The notes below the pieces were generated by a model. The model worked only from the letters and a program-made list of their open reading frames with translations. It was not told where the DNA came from and did no database searches. Positions 44,160-51,224 of a stretch of DNA of 64,000 nt are shown here, piece by piece. The position numbers and the translations under genes are program-made. Every line of letters starts with the position of its first letter. The first letter of the stretch is position 1. The stretch is from Massilia sp. BJB1822. GTDB lineage: Bacteria; Pseudomonadota; Gammaproteobacteria; Burkholderiales; Burkholderiaceae_D. The stretch spans positions 62,001 to 126,000 of the forward strand of contig NZ_JABWEB010000007.1 of assembly GCF_013369485.1 (NCBI RefSeq). The letters are read 5' to 3'.

Positions 44160-44669
44160 TTAAGCGGCGGCCCTGATCTGGGCCACGCTGCCATTCAGTT
44201 TGCGCATCAGCATGCTCAACTGTTCACGCTCATCCTGGCTGAAGACGGACATCAGCTGCGCCACCCAGGCATAGTGTTCCGGCAGCGCGGCCGCCAGCAA
44301 GGTTTCCCCGGCGGGCAGCAAGCGCACTACCCAGGCGCGCCGGTCGCTCGCATCCTGCTCGCGGCGGCATAGCTTGGCGTGCTCCAGACGGTCGATAATT
44401 CCCGTCATTGTCGGTGAAGAGACGTTAACCCCCTCGGCCAGGCGCCGCACCCCCAACCCATCCGGATTGCGCTTCAATAGCAGCAGGACAAAGAACTTCG
44501 TCTGCGACAAGCCATGGCGCGCCAGGTTCTGCTCAAAGTCCCCCATCATATCGCTGCAACTGCGCGACAGCAGCAGCCAGGTCCGCACCCCATCCACGTC
44601 CGGATTCGGATACAGCTTGGCGAATTGGGACAAAGTATCGAAGCTGGGAAGGTCCTTAAGCTCAAGCAT
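44160..44669 (-). CDS. MarR-family transcriptional regulator
   Basis: A 169-residue winged helix-turn-helix repressor. The DNA-binding region is near residues 60-115 (LLLKRNPDGLGVRRLAEGVN, SSPTMTGIIDRLEHAKLCRR) with the wing Asp-Arg pair DASDRRAWVVRL, a MarR hallmark. The N- and C-terminal helices for dimerisation are present. It lies upstream of the MFS/AfsA/efflux block on the same strand. A perfect TTAGCATGCTAA palindrome lies 36 bases upstream of its start, and the same TAGC-N2-GCTA motif appears twice before the MFS gene. It should therefore repress itself and the block until a phenolic or pathway-derived ligand binds. No strong ribosome binding site is visible. Confidence 0.88.
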   Translation of the reverse strand: MLELKDLPSFDTLSQFAKLYPNPDVDGVRTWLLLSRSCSDMMGDFEQNLARHGLSQTKFFVLLLLKRNPDGLGVRRLAEGVNVSSPTMTGIIDRLEHAKLCRREQDASDRRAWVVRLLPAGETLLAAALPEHYAWVAQLMSVFSQDEREQLSMLMRKLNGSVAQIRAAA

Positions 44670-44704
44670 GATGGCGGCCCTGGATTAATTTAGTTAGATA
44701 AATA

Positions 44705-44716
44705 TTAGCATGCTAA
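44705..44716. promoter_or_regulatory. MarR-type operator dyad 3 (perfect palindrome)
   Basis: TTAGCATGCTAA is a perfect 12-base palindrome, 36 bases upstream of the MarR start codon and inside an AT-rich presumptive promoter. It has the same arms as dyads 1 and 2, supporting autoregulation. Confidence 0.65.
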
Positions 44717-44739
44717 ATTATCTCCGTCAAAGCCCACAC

Positions 44740-44883
44740 GTTTGATCTATCTCAACAAATGTCCACCCTGGTGTCAGGCGGGGCCGCCGAGGCACCACGG
44801 TCGGACATTCTTTGCGCAAAATCAAAGAATGTCCGGTTCCAGTGCCTGACACCAGGGTTGGACATTTGTTGAGGAAGATCAAA
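44740..44883. repeat. Dispersed inverted repeat, copy C (two units)
   Basis: Two units, AATGTCC to GGACATT, in opposite orientation. The first core carries the same GGCGGGGCCGCC insert as copy B; the second, TGCCTGACACC, matches copy A. Outer dyads are TTGATCTATCTCAA (44742-44755) and TTGAGGAAGATCAA (44869-44882). The LysR stop codon at 44879-44881 lies inside the right dyad, so the element abuts and supplies the end of that gene. Confidence 0.8.
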
Positions 44884-45790
44884 GGCCGTCGCGGGAGGGA
44901 GGACGGAGGATGTTGAGGAAGGCGCGCACGACCGGGGCGTCGTCTAATGCGGGGTAGGCGATGTAGAGATTCGCGGAGGGGGGATTGCTGCGGATCGGCA
45001 GGAACACGACGCCGGGCCATCCTATCCGGCTGGTGGTTTCGGGCATCAGGGTGACGCCCAGGCCGGCGCCGACCATGGCGAGCAGGGTCTGCGGCTCGGT
45101 CGCTTCCTGGAAGATCTCGGGGTGGAAGCCAGCCTTCACGCAGCATTGGATCAGATAGCGCGGGAAGGCGGACTTATCCAGCGCCAGGGTCAGCATCGGT
45201 TCGTTGGCGATGTCGGCCAGTTCGATGGCTTCCTGCTTGGCCAGGGGATGGTGCTCGTTCACCGCCACGCACACATTCTCGCGGAAGCACAGCTCCTGCC
45301 GCAGATTGTCGTTACGCAGCCCATCCTCGTCGAGCTTGGGCTCGCGCCAGAAACCGATGTCGATCTGCTTGGCGCGCAGCGCTTCATACTGCACGGTCGG
45401 TCCCAGCTCGTGCAGGGTCCACGTCACTTGCGGATATTTGCTCTGGAATTCTTCGAGCAGGCTGGGTATCGGCCCCCACATCGCGGAGCCGACGATGCCC
45501 ACGCGCAGCCGTCCCACCTCGCCGCGGTCGATCTGGCGCACGGTGTCGATGGTCATGCGCATCTTGGCCAGCACGTCCGCCGCTTCCACCATCAGCGCCT
45601 TGCCCGCCACCGTCAGTTCGAAGGTGCGGGTGGTGCGCGCGAACAGCTTCACGCCCAGCTCCGCTTCCAGCTTCATGATTTGCTGGCTCAAAGGCGGCTG
45701 CGAGATATGCAGCCTTTCGGCGGCACGGCTGAAACTCTTTTCTTCGGCGACGGCAAGGAAGTACTTCAACTGCTTCAGATCGATGGACAT
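44879..45790 (-). CDS. LysR-family transcriptional regulator
   Basis: A 303-residue LTTR. The N-terminal helix-turn-helix is SFSRAAERLHISQPPLSQQI near residues 19-38. The periplasmic-binding-like effector domain covers about 90-295, with GRLRVGIVGSAMWGPIPSLL and VGAGLGVTLMPE. It is read on the same strand after psuK and psuG, with a 21-base gap, so it may be part of the pseudouridine operon instead of being divergent as most LysR genes are. The effector is unknown. Its last codons run into dispersed repeat copy C, so the C-terminal few residues could be recent. Confidence 0.9.
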   Translation of the reverse strand: MSIDLKQLKYFLAVAEEKSFSRAAERLHISQPPLSQQIMKLEAELGVKLFARTTRTFELTVAGKALMVEAADVLAKMRMTIDTVRQIDRGEVGRLRVGIVGSAMWGPIPSLLEEFQSKYPQVTWTLHELGPTVQYEALRAKQIDIGFWREPKLDEDGLRNDNLRQELCFRENVCVAVNEHHPLAKQEAIELADIANEPMLTLALDKSAFPRYLIQCCVKAGFHPEIFQEATEPQTLLAMVGAGLGVTLMPETTSRIGWPGVVFLPIRSNPPSANLYIAYPALDDAPVVRAFLNILRPPSRDGL

Positions 45791-45811
45791 GGCGGACGGC
45801 TCTTTCGATAT

Positions 45812-46732
<921 letters not shown>

Positions 46733-46747
46733 AGTGGATGATCCTTT

Positions 46748-47857
46748 CTATTGCGGTTCGGCGTGATGGACCGCGCTGGCAATGGCATCAGCCGACAGCG
46801 CGGGCGAAACGGTATGCGGGCTTTGCAGCGTGAGGGCGGCGGCGTGCAGGCCGCGCGCGCAAGCTTCGGTCAGGTCGCCGCTGCCCTGCGCCAGCGACCA
46901 GCAGACGGCGGCGGCGAAGGCGTCGCCGGCGCCGGTGACGTCGACCACGTCCACCTCATGCGCCGGCATCCAGTGCAGATCGCCGGGAATGGTGTGGTAG
47001 ACGCCGGCCGCGCCGCAGGTGACGATGATGTCCTGCACGCCCTGCGACTGCAGCTCCAGGCAGGCGGCGCGCACGTCGGCCTCAGTGGGCAGGGCGCGTC
47101 CGCTGCGGGTTTCCAGCTCGCCGCGGTTCAATATCAGCAATTGCAGGCCGCGCAGGTCGGCTGGCAGGCGCGCCATCTTCGGCTGCGAGACGGCCACGAT
47201 CACCAGCGGCACGCCGCTGCTGCGCGCCTCGGCCAGCAGCAGGGCCACGCTGTCGAGCGGCAGATTCAGGTCGGCCGCCACCAGGGCGGCTGCGCTGCGC
47301 TGCGGTTGGCGACTGGCGAGGAAGGCGGGGGAGAGCTGTTCATACAGGTCCATATCGGCCAGGGCCAGCACCATTTCGCCGCCCGCATCCAGCACGGCGG
47401 TATAGGTGCCGCTGGCCATGCCGTGCAGTTTCAGGCTGCCGCTCATATCGATGCCGGCTGCTTCCGCGTGCGCTTGCAAGGCCTGGCCGGCGGCGTCGCC
47501 GCCCAGGGCCGTGAGCAGGGCGGTGGGCAGGCCCAGGCGCGCCAGGTTCTCGGCGATATTGCGCGCCACGCCGCCGCAGGTTTCGCTGGCGCCGGCCGGA
47601 TTCGAGGTGCCCATCTGCAGCGGCGCCAGGGTGCGCAGCTTGCGGTCCAGATTGGCCGCGCCGATGCACAGCACGGGACGTTCGTCCGGCAGCACATAGG
47701 CGCGCCCCAGCAGCCGCCGCTCGCGGATCAGGCTGGCGATATGGCCGGCGACGGCTGAGCGCGACAAGCCCATCTGCTCGGCCAGCTCCTGCTGGGAGAT
47801 GAAGGGGTTGGCGCGGATCAGCTCATACAGCTGTTCTTTTTTCGGTAAGTCGCTCAC
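46748..47857 (-). CDS. psuK: Pseudouridine kinase with N-terminal helix-turn-helix
   Basis: PfkB-family kinase that phosphorylates pseudouridine. The 369 residues divide into an N-terminal winged HTH (about 1-55: FISQQELAEQMGLSRSAVAG) and a PfkB domain (about 60-365) with GGVARNIAENLARLG near 95 and the anion-hole signature DVTGAGDAFAAAV near 310. The HTH fusion suggests the enzyme also senses its substrate at DNA. A direct repeat of AAACATTTGTCCG with a 20-base period lies just upstream of its start. It is divergent from punA and followed by psuG. Confidence 0.93.
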   Translation of the reverse strand: MSDLPKKEQLYELIRANPFISQQELAEQMGLSRSAVAGHIASLIRERRLLGRAYVLPDERPVLCIGAANLDRKLRTLAPLQMGTSNPAGASETCGGVARNIAENLARLGLPTALLTALGGDAAGQALQAHAEAAGIDMSGSLKLHGMASGTYTAVLDAGGEMVLALADMDLYEQLSPAFLASRQPQRSAAALVAADLNLPLDSVALLLAEARSSGVPLVIVAVSQPKMARLPADLRGLQLLILNRGELETRSGRALPTEADVRAACLELQSQGVQDIIVTCGAAGVYHTIPGDLHWMPAHEVDVVDVTGAGDAFAAAVCWSLAQGSGDLTEACARGLHAAALTLQSPHTVSPALSADAIASAVHHAEPQ

Positions 47858-47872
47858 GTTTAGCCTGCGTTA

Positions 47873-47905
47873 AAACATTTGTCCGTTAGTATAAACATTT
47901 GTCCG
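47873..47905. promoter_or_regulatory. Tandem operator AAACATTTGTCCG x2 between psuK and punA
   Basis: An exact 13-base direct repeat at 47873-47885 and 47893-47905, so successive copies sit 20 bases apart, about two helical turns. The site is 16 bases before psuK and lies in the 258-base region shared with the punA operon. It could bind the HTH domain of PsuK, the LysR protein, or an unseen regulator. Confidence 0.55.
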
Positions 47906-48035
47906 ATCTGACTGCAAGCCCATCATCAACTATAATAGCCGCCCATTTATATAATTCACGTATAAATTGGGAAGAAAAATGGTATTGGCCGTACATATAG
48001 AGGATGATGCATAGTTACGCCTGTCATCGAAACGC

Positions 48036-48104
48036 CCTATACCAAGTACGCTCGTACCGGACCATCGCGGCCCGCGCTGCATCACCGAATTCACCTATAC
48101 CAAG
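48036..48104 (+). promoter_or_regulatory. Direct repeat CCTATACCAAG in the punA leader
   Basis: The 11-base word CCTATACCAAG occurs at 48036-48046 and 48094-48104, 58 bases apart; the second copy abuts the GAGGAAACC ribosome binding region of punA. It may be a site for translational or transcriptional control. A TATAAT -10-like box lies at about 47931. Confidence 0.3.
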
Positions 48105-48115
48105 ACGAGGAAACC

Positions 48116-48961
48116 ATGTTGAATAATTCCCCATTCCAGGCCGCCGCTATTGTCCGTTCGCGCATGCCCGCCAACTTCCAGCCGCGCGTCGCGCTGGTGC
48201 TGGGTTCCGGCCTGGGCGTGCTGGCCGAACAGATGCAGGATGCCGTGGCCATCGGTTTCGATGAGCTGCCAGGCTTCCCGATCAGCACCGTGCACGGCCA
48301 CGCAGGCCAGCTGGTGATGGGCACCCTGTCCGGCGTGCAGGTGGTGTGCCTGAAAGGCCGCGGCCACTTCTACGAAGGCTATGGCATGGGCGTGATGACG
48401 TCCGCCGTGCGCACCCTGAAGCTGCTGGGCGTGGAAATGCTGTTCGTGACCAATGCCGCCGGTTCCCTGCGCACCGAAGTCGATGCCGGCTCCCTGGTGG
48501 CGCTGAACGACCATATCAACTTCCTGCCGGGCACCCCGATGATCGGCCCGAACGACGAGCGTTTCGGCCCGCGCTTCTTCAGCATGGCCAATGCCTATGA
48601 CGCCGAGCTGCGCAAGCTGCTGCAAGCGACCGCCGCCGAAAAAGGCGTGACTCTGCATGAAGGCGTGTACATCGCCTACCCAGGCCCGAACTTCGAGACC
48701 CCGGCCGAGATCCGCGCCTTCGGCCGCCTGGGCGCCGACGTGGTCGGCATGTCGGTGGTGCCGGAAGTGGTGCCGGCCCGTCATTGCGGCCTGAAAGTGG
48801 TGGGCGTGTCCGTCATCACCAATCTGGCCGAAGGCCTGTCGCCTTTCCCGCTGTCGCACGAGCAGACCCTGAAATACGCCGCCATCGGCGCCGAAAGCCT
48901 GATCAAGCTGATTCTGGCCTTCCTCGAAAACGTCGCGAAAACGCCGGCTCCCAAAGCCTAA
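48116..48961 (+). CDS. punA: Purine nucleoside phosphorylase (trimeric, PNP/XapA type)
   Basis: Phosphorolyses inosine, guanosine and their deoxy forms to free base and (deoxy)ribose 1-phosphate. The 281-residue length and motifs are those of the trimeric class: VLGSGLGVLAEQM near 30, VHGHAGQLVMG near 60, CLKGRGHFYEGYG near 79, NAAGSLRTEV near 110, AYPGPNFETPAEI near 192 with the base-binding Glu, and ITNLAEGLS near 240 with the base-binding Asn. The bases feed guaD and xdh, and the sugar phosphates feed deoB. It starts the seven-gene deo operon, which runs to 56645. Two strong hairpins separate it from deoB. Confidence 0.93.
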   Translation: MLNNSPFQAAAIVRSRMPANFQPRVALVLGSGLGVLAEQMQDAVAIGFDELPGFPISTVHGHAGQLVMGTLSGVQVVCLKGRGHFYEGYGMGVMTSAVRTLKLLGVEMLFVTNAAGSLRTEVDAGSLVALNDHINFLPGTPMIGPNDERFGPRFFSMANAYDAELRKLLQATAAEKGVTLHEGVYIAYPGPNFETPAEIRAFGRLGADVVGMSVVPEVVPARHCGLKVVGVSVITNLAEGLSPFPLSHEQTLKYAAIGAESLIKLILAFLENVAKTPAPKA

Positions 48962-48974
48962 GCGTCCGTCCGGT

Positions 48975-49024
48975 GGGGCGGTGCGGACCGCCCCGGCAGT
49001 GCAGAGCAGGCCGGTGCGGCCTGC
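48975..49024 (+). other. Two perfect hairpins between punA and deoB
   Basis: GGGGCGGT-GCGG-ACCGCCCC (48975-48994) and GCAGGCCG-GTG-CGGCCTGC (49006-49024) are consecutive 8-base-pair stems. No T tract follows either. They may stabilise the upstream message, slow transcription, or mark an RNA processing site that sets punA apart from the rest of the operon. Confidence 0.65.
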
Positions 49025-49056
49025 ACCCAAGAATTCCTTCCTCATCGAGACTTATC

Positions 49057-50250
49057 ATGTCACGCGCCTTTATCCTTTTGCTTGACTCCTTCGGCCTCGG
49101 CGCAACGCCGGACGCCGACAAATACGGCGACAGCGCAACCAATACCTTTGGCCATATCGCCGCCTGGGCCGCCAAGATCGGCCAGCCGATGCAGCTGCCG
49201 ACCATGGAAAAACTGGGCCTGGCCGCCGCCGCCCATACCGCCTGCGGCGAATGGGCCGCAGGCTTCGACCAGCGCGACGGTTTCTCCGGCGCTTACGGCG
49301 CGGCGCGCGAACAATCCACCGGCAAGGACACGCAAAGCGGCCACTGGGAAATCGCCGGTGTGCCGGTGCTGTTCGATTGGGGCTACTTCCCCAAGACCGT
49401 GCCATCCTTCCCGGCCGAGCTGACCGACCAGCTGCAGGCGCTGACCGGCGTGCCGGGCTTCCTCGGCAACTGCCACGCCTCCGGCACCGAAATCATCAAC
49501 CGCCTGGGCGATGAGCATGTCGCCACCGGCAAGCCGATTCTCTACACCTCGGCCGACTCGGTCCTGCAGATCGCCGCCCACGAAGAACACTTCGGCCTGG
49601 AGCGCCTGTACGAGATGTGCGAGAAGGCCTATGAACTGGTCAAGCCTTACAACATCGGCCGCGTGATCGCGCGTCCCTTCGTCGGCGCCGACAGCAATTA
49701 CAAGCGCACCTCCAACCGCCACGACTACGCCGTGCCGCCGCCGGCGCCGACCCTGCTCGACCACGTCAAGGACGCGGGCGGCGAGGTGATCGCCCTCGGC
49801 AAGATCAGCGATATCTACGCCGCGCAAGGCGTGAGCCGCGTGGTCAAAGGCGTGGACAATATGGCCCTGTTCGACGCGCTGCTGAAGGTGCAGGATGAGG
49901 CGGGCGAGAAGTCCCTGACCTTCGTCAACTTCGTCGACTTCGACCAGGCTTTCGGCCACCGCCGCGACGTGGCGGGCTATTCGAATGCCCTGCACGAAAT
50001 GGATGCGCGCCTGCCGGAATTCATCGCCAAGCTGAAGGACGGCGATCTGTGCGTGATCACCGCCGACCATGGCTGCGATCCGACCTCGCCCGGCTCCGAC
50101 CACACCCGCGAACATATCCCGATGATCTTCTTCGGCCCCGGCGTCAAGGAACGCTCGCTCGGCATCTCCGAGACCTTCTCCGACATCGGCCAGACTATCG
50201 CCCATCACCTTGGCGTGAAACCACTTGCAAACGGAACCAACCTCTTATGA
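49057..50250 (+). CDS. deoB: Phosphopentomutase
   Basis: Interconverts (deoxy)ribose 1- and 5-phosphates, linking the phosphorylases to DeoC. The 397-residue protein belongs to the alkaline phosphatase superfamily. The metal-binding ILLLDSFGLGATPDADKYGD opens the protein. The phosphorylated Thr lies in STGKDTQSGHWE near residue 88, and the later ligands in DFDQAFGHRRD, VITADHGCDPTSPGSDHTRE and HIPMIFFG. The frame extends upstream into the hairpin region without a good start, so ATG 49057 (MSRAFILLL) is chosen. Its stop overlaps the deoC start by the ATGA arrangement. Confidence 0.96.
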   Translation: MSRAFILLLDSFGLGATPDADKYGDSATNTFGHIAAWAAKIGQPMQLPTMEKLGLAAAAHTACGEWAAGFDQRDGFSGAYGAAREQSTGKDTQSGHWEIAGVPVLFDWGYFPKTVPSFPAELTDQLQALTGVPGFLGNCHASGTEIINRLGDEHVATGKPILYTSADSVLQIAAHEEHFGLERLYEMCEKAYELVKPYNIGRVIARPFVGADSNYKRTSNRHDYAVPPPAPTLLDHVKDAGGEVIALGKISDIYAAQGVSRVVKGVDNMALFDALLKVQDEAGEKSLTFVNFVDFDQAFGHRRDVAGYSNALHEMDARLPEFIAKLKDGDLCVITADHGCDPTSPGSDHTREHIPMIFFGPGVKERSLGISETFSDIGQTIAHHLGVKPLANGTNLL

Positions 50251-51209
50251 GCATCTCCCCCGACTTCAAGCGTAACGAGGCAGTCGGCCTCGATCTCGGC
50301 TGGCTGAACCACATCCACGTCAACAAGGCCGCTACCGATCGCCGCGCCGCCAGTCTGGCGAACCGCCGCAGCGTCAAGAAGGAATACCAGGCTGCCTGGC
50401 TGTTGAAAGCCATCAGCGTGATCGACCTGACCACCCTGGCCGGCGACGACACGCCGGGCCGCGTCGAGCGCCTGTGCCGCAAGGCCATGCGTCCGCTGCG
50501 TGCCGACCTGGTGGAAGCGCTGGGCGTGCAGGATCTGAACCTGACCACGGGCGCGGTCTGCGTCTATCACGAGATGATCCAGCACGCGGTGCCGGTGCTG
50601 CAGGGCCGCCTGCCGATCGCCGCTGTATCCACCGCCTTCCCGGCTGGCCTGAGCAGCATGGAAACCAAGGTGCGCGAAATCGAACTGAGCGTGGCCGCCG
50701 GTGCTTCCGAGATCGACATCGTGATCACCCGCCAGCACGTCCTGACCGGCAACTGGCAAGCCCTGTACGACGAGATGCTGGCTTACCGCAAAGCTTGCGG
50801 CGAAGCGCACGTGAAGGCGATCCTGGCGACCGGCGATCTGGTCACGCTGGAAAACGTGGCGAAAGCCTCGTGGGTCTGCATGATGGCCGGCGCCGATTTC
50901 ATCAAAACCTCGACCGGCAAGGAAGGCGTGAACGCCACCATTCCCGTGTCGCTGGTGATGGTGCGCGCCATCCGCGAATACTACGAGCAGACCGGCTTCA
51001 TGGTCGGCTACAAGCCGGCCGGCGGCGTGAGCACCGCCAAATCGGCGCTGCAATACCTGACCGTGATGAAGGAAGAGCTGGGCAATGAATGGCTGGAACC
51101 GCATCTGTTCCGCATCGGCGCATCGAGCCTGCTGACCGATATCGAGCGCCAGCTCGAACACTACGTCACCGGCAACTACTCGGCCGCCCATCGCCACGCG
51201 CAACCCTAA
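50247..51209 (+). CDS. deoC: Deoxyribose-phosphate aldolase
   Basis: Class I aldolase splitting deoxyribose 5-phosphate into acetaldehyde and glyceraldehyde 3-phosphate. The Schiff-base Lys lies in DFIKTSTGKEGVNATIP near residue 218. The other active-site phrases are EIDIVITRQHVLTGNW near 150, HVKAILATGDL near 188, and YKPAGGVSTAKSA near 255 with the second conserved Lys. At 320 residues it is longer than the E. coli enzyme (about 259) and closer to the longer, eukaryote-like DERA branch. The ATG at 50247 overlaps the deoB stop, so translation is coupled. The next gene encodes an aldehyde dehydrogenase that could take the acetaldehyde. Confidence 0.95.
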   Translation: MSISPDFKRNEAVGLDLGWLNHIHVNKAATDRRAASLANRRSVKKEYQAAWLLKAISVIDLTTLAGDDTPGRVERLCRKAMRPLRADLVEALGVQDLNLTTGAVCVYHEMIQHAVPVLQGRLPIAAVSTAFPAGLSSMETKVREIELSVAAGASEIDIVITRQHVLTGNWQALYDEMLAYRKACGEAHVKAILATGDLVTLENVAKASWVCMMAGADFIKTSTGKEGVNATIPVSLVMVRAIREYYEQTGFMVGYKPAGGVSTAKSALQYLTVMKEELGNEWLEPHLFRIGASSLLTDIERQLEHYVTGNYSAAHRHAQP

Positions 51210-51224
51210 GAATACGGATTCGTC

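Noticed and set aside
47979..48014. Eleven-codon open frame (MVLAVHIEDDA) with a GGGAAG upstream, in the punA leader
   Set aside because: Could be a leader peptide, but it has no regulatory codon run and no terminator/antiterminator pair follows; too short to claim.
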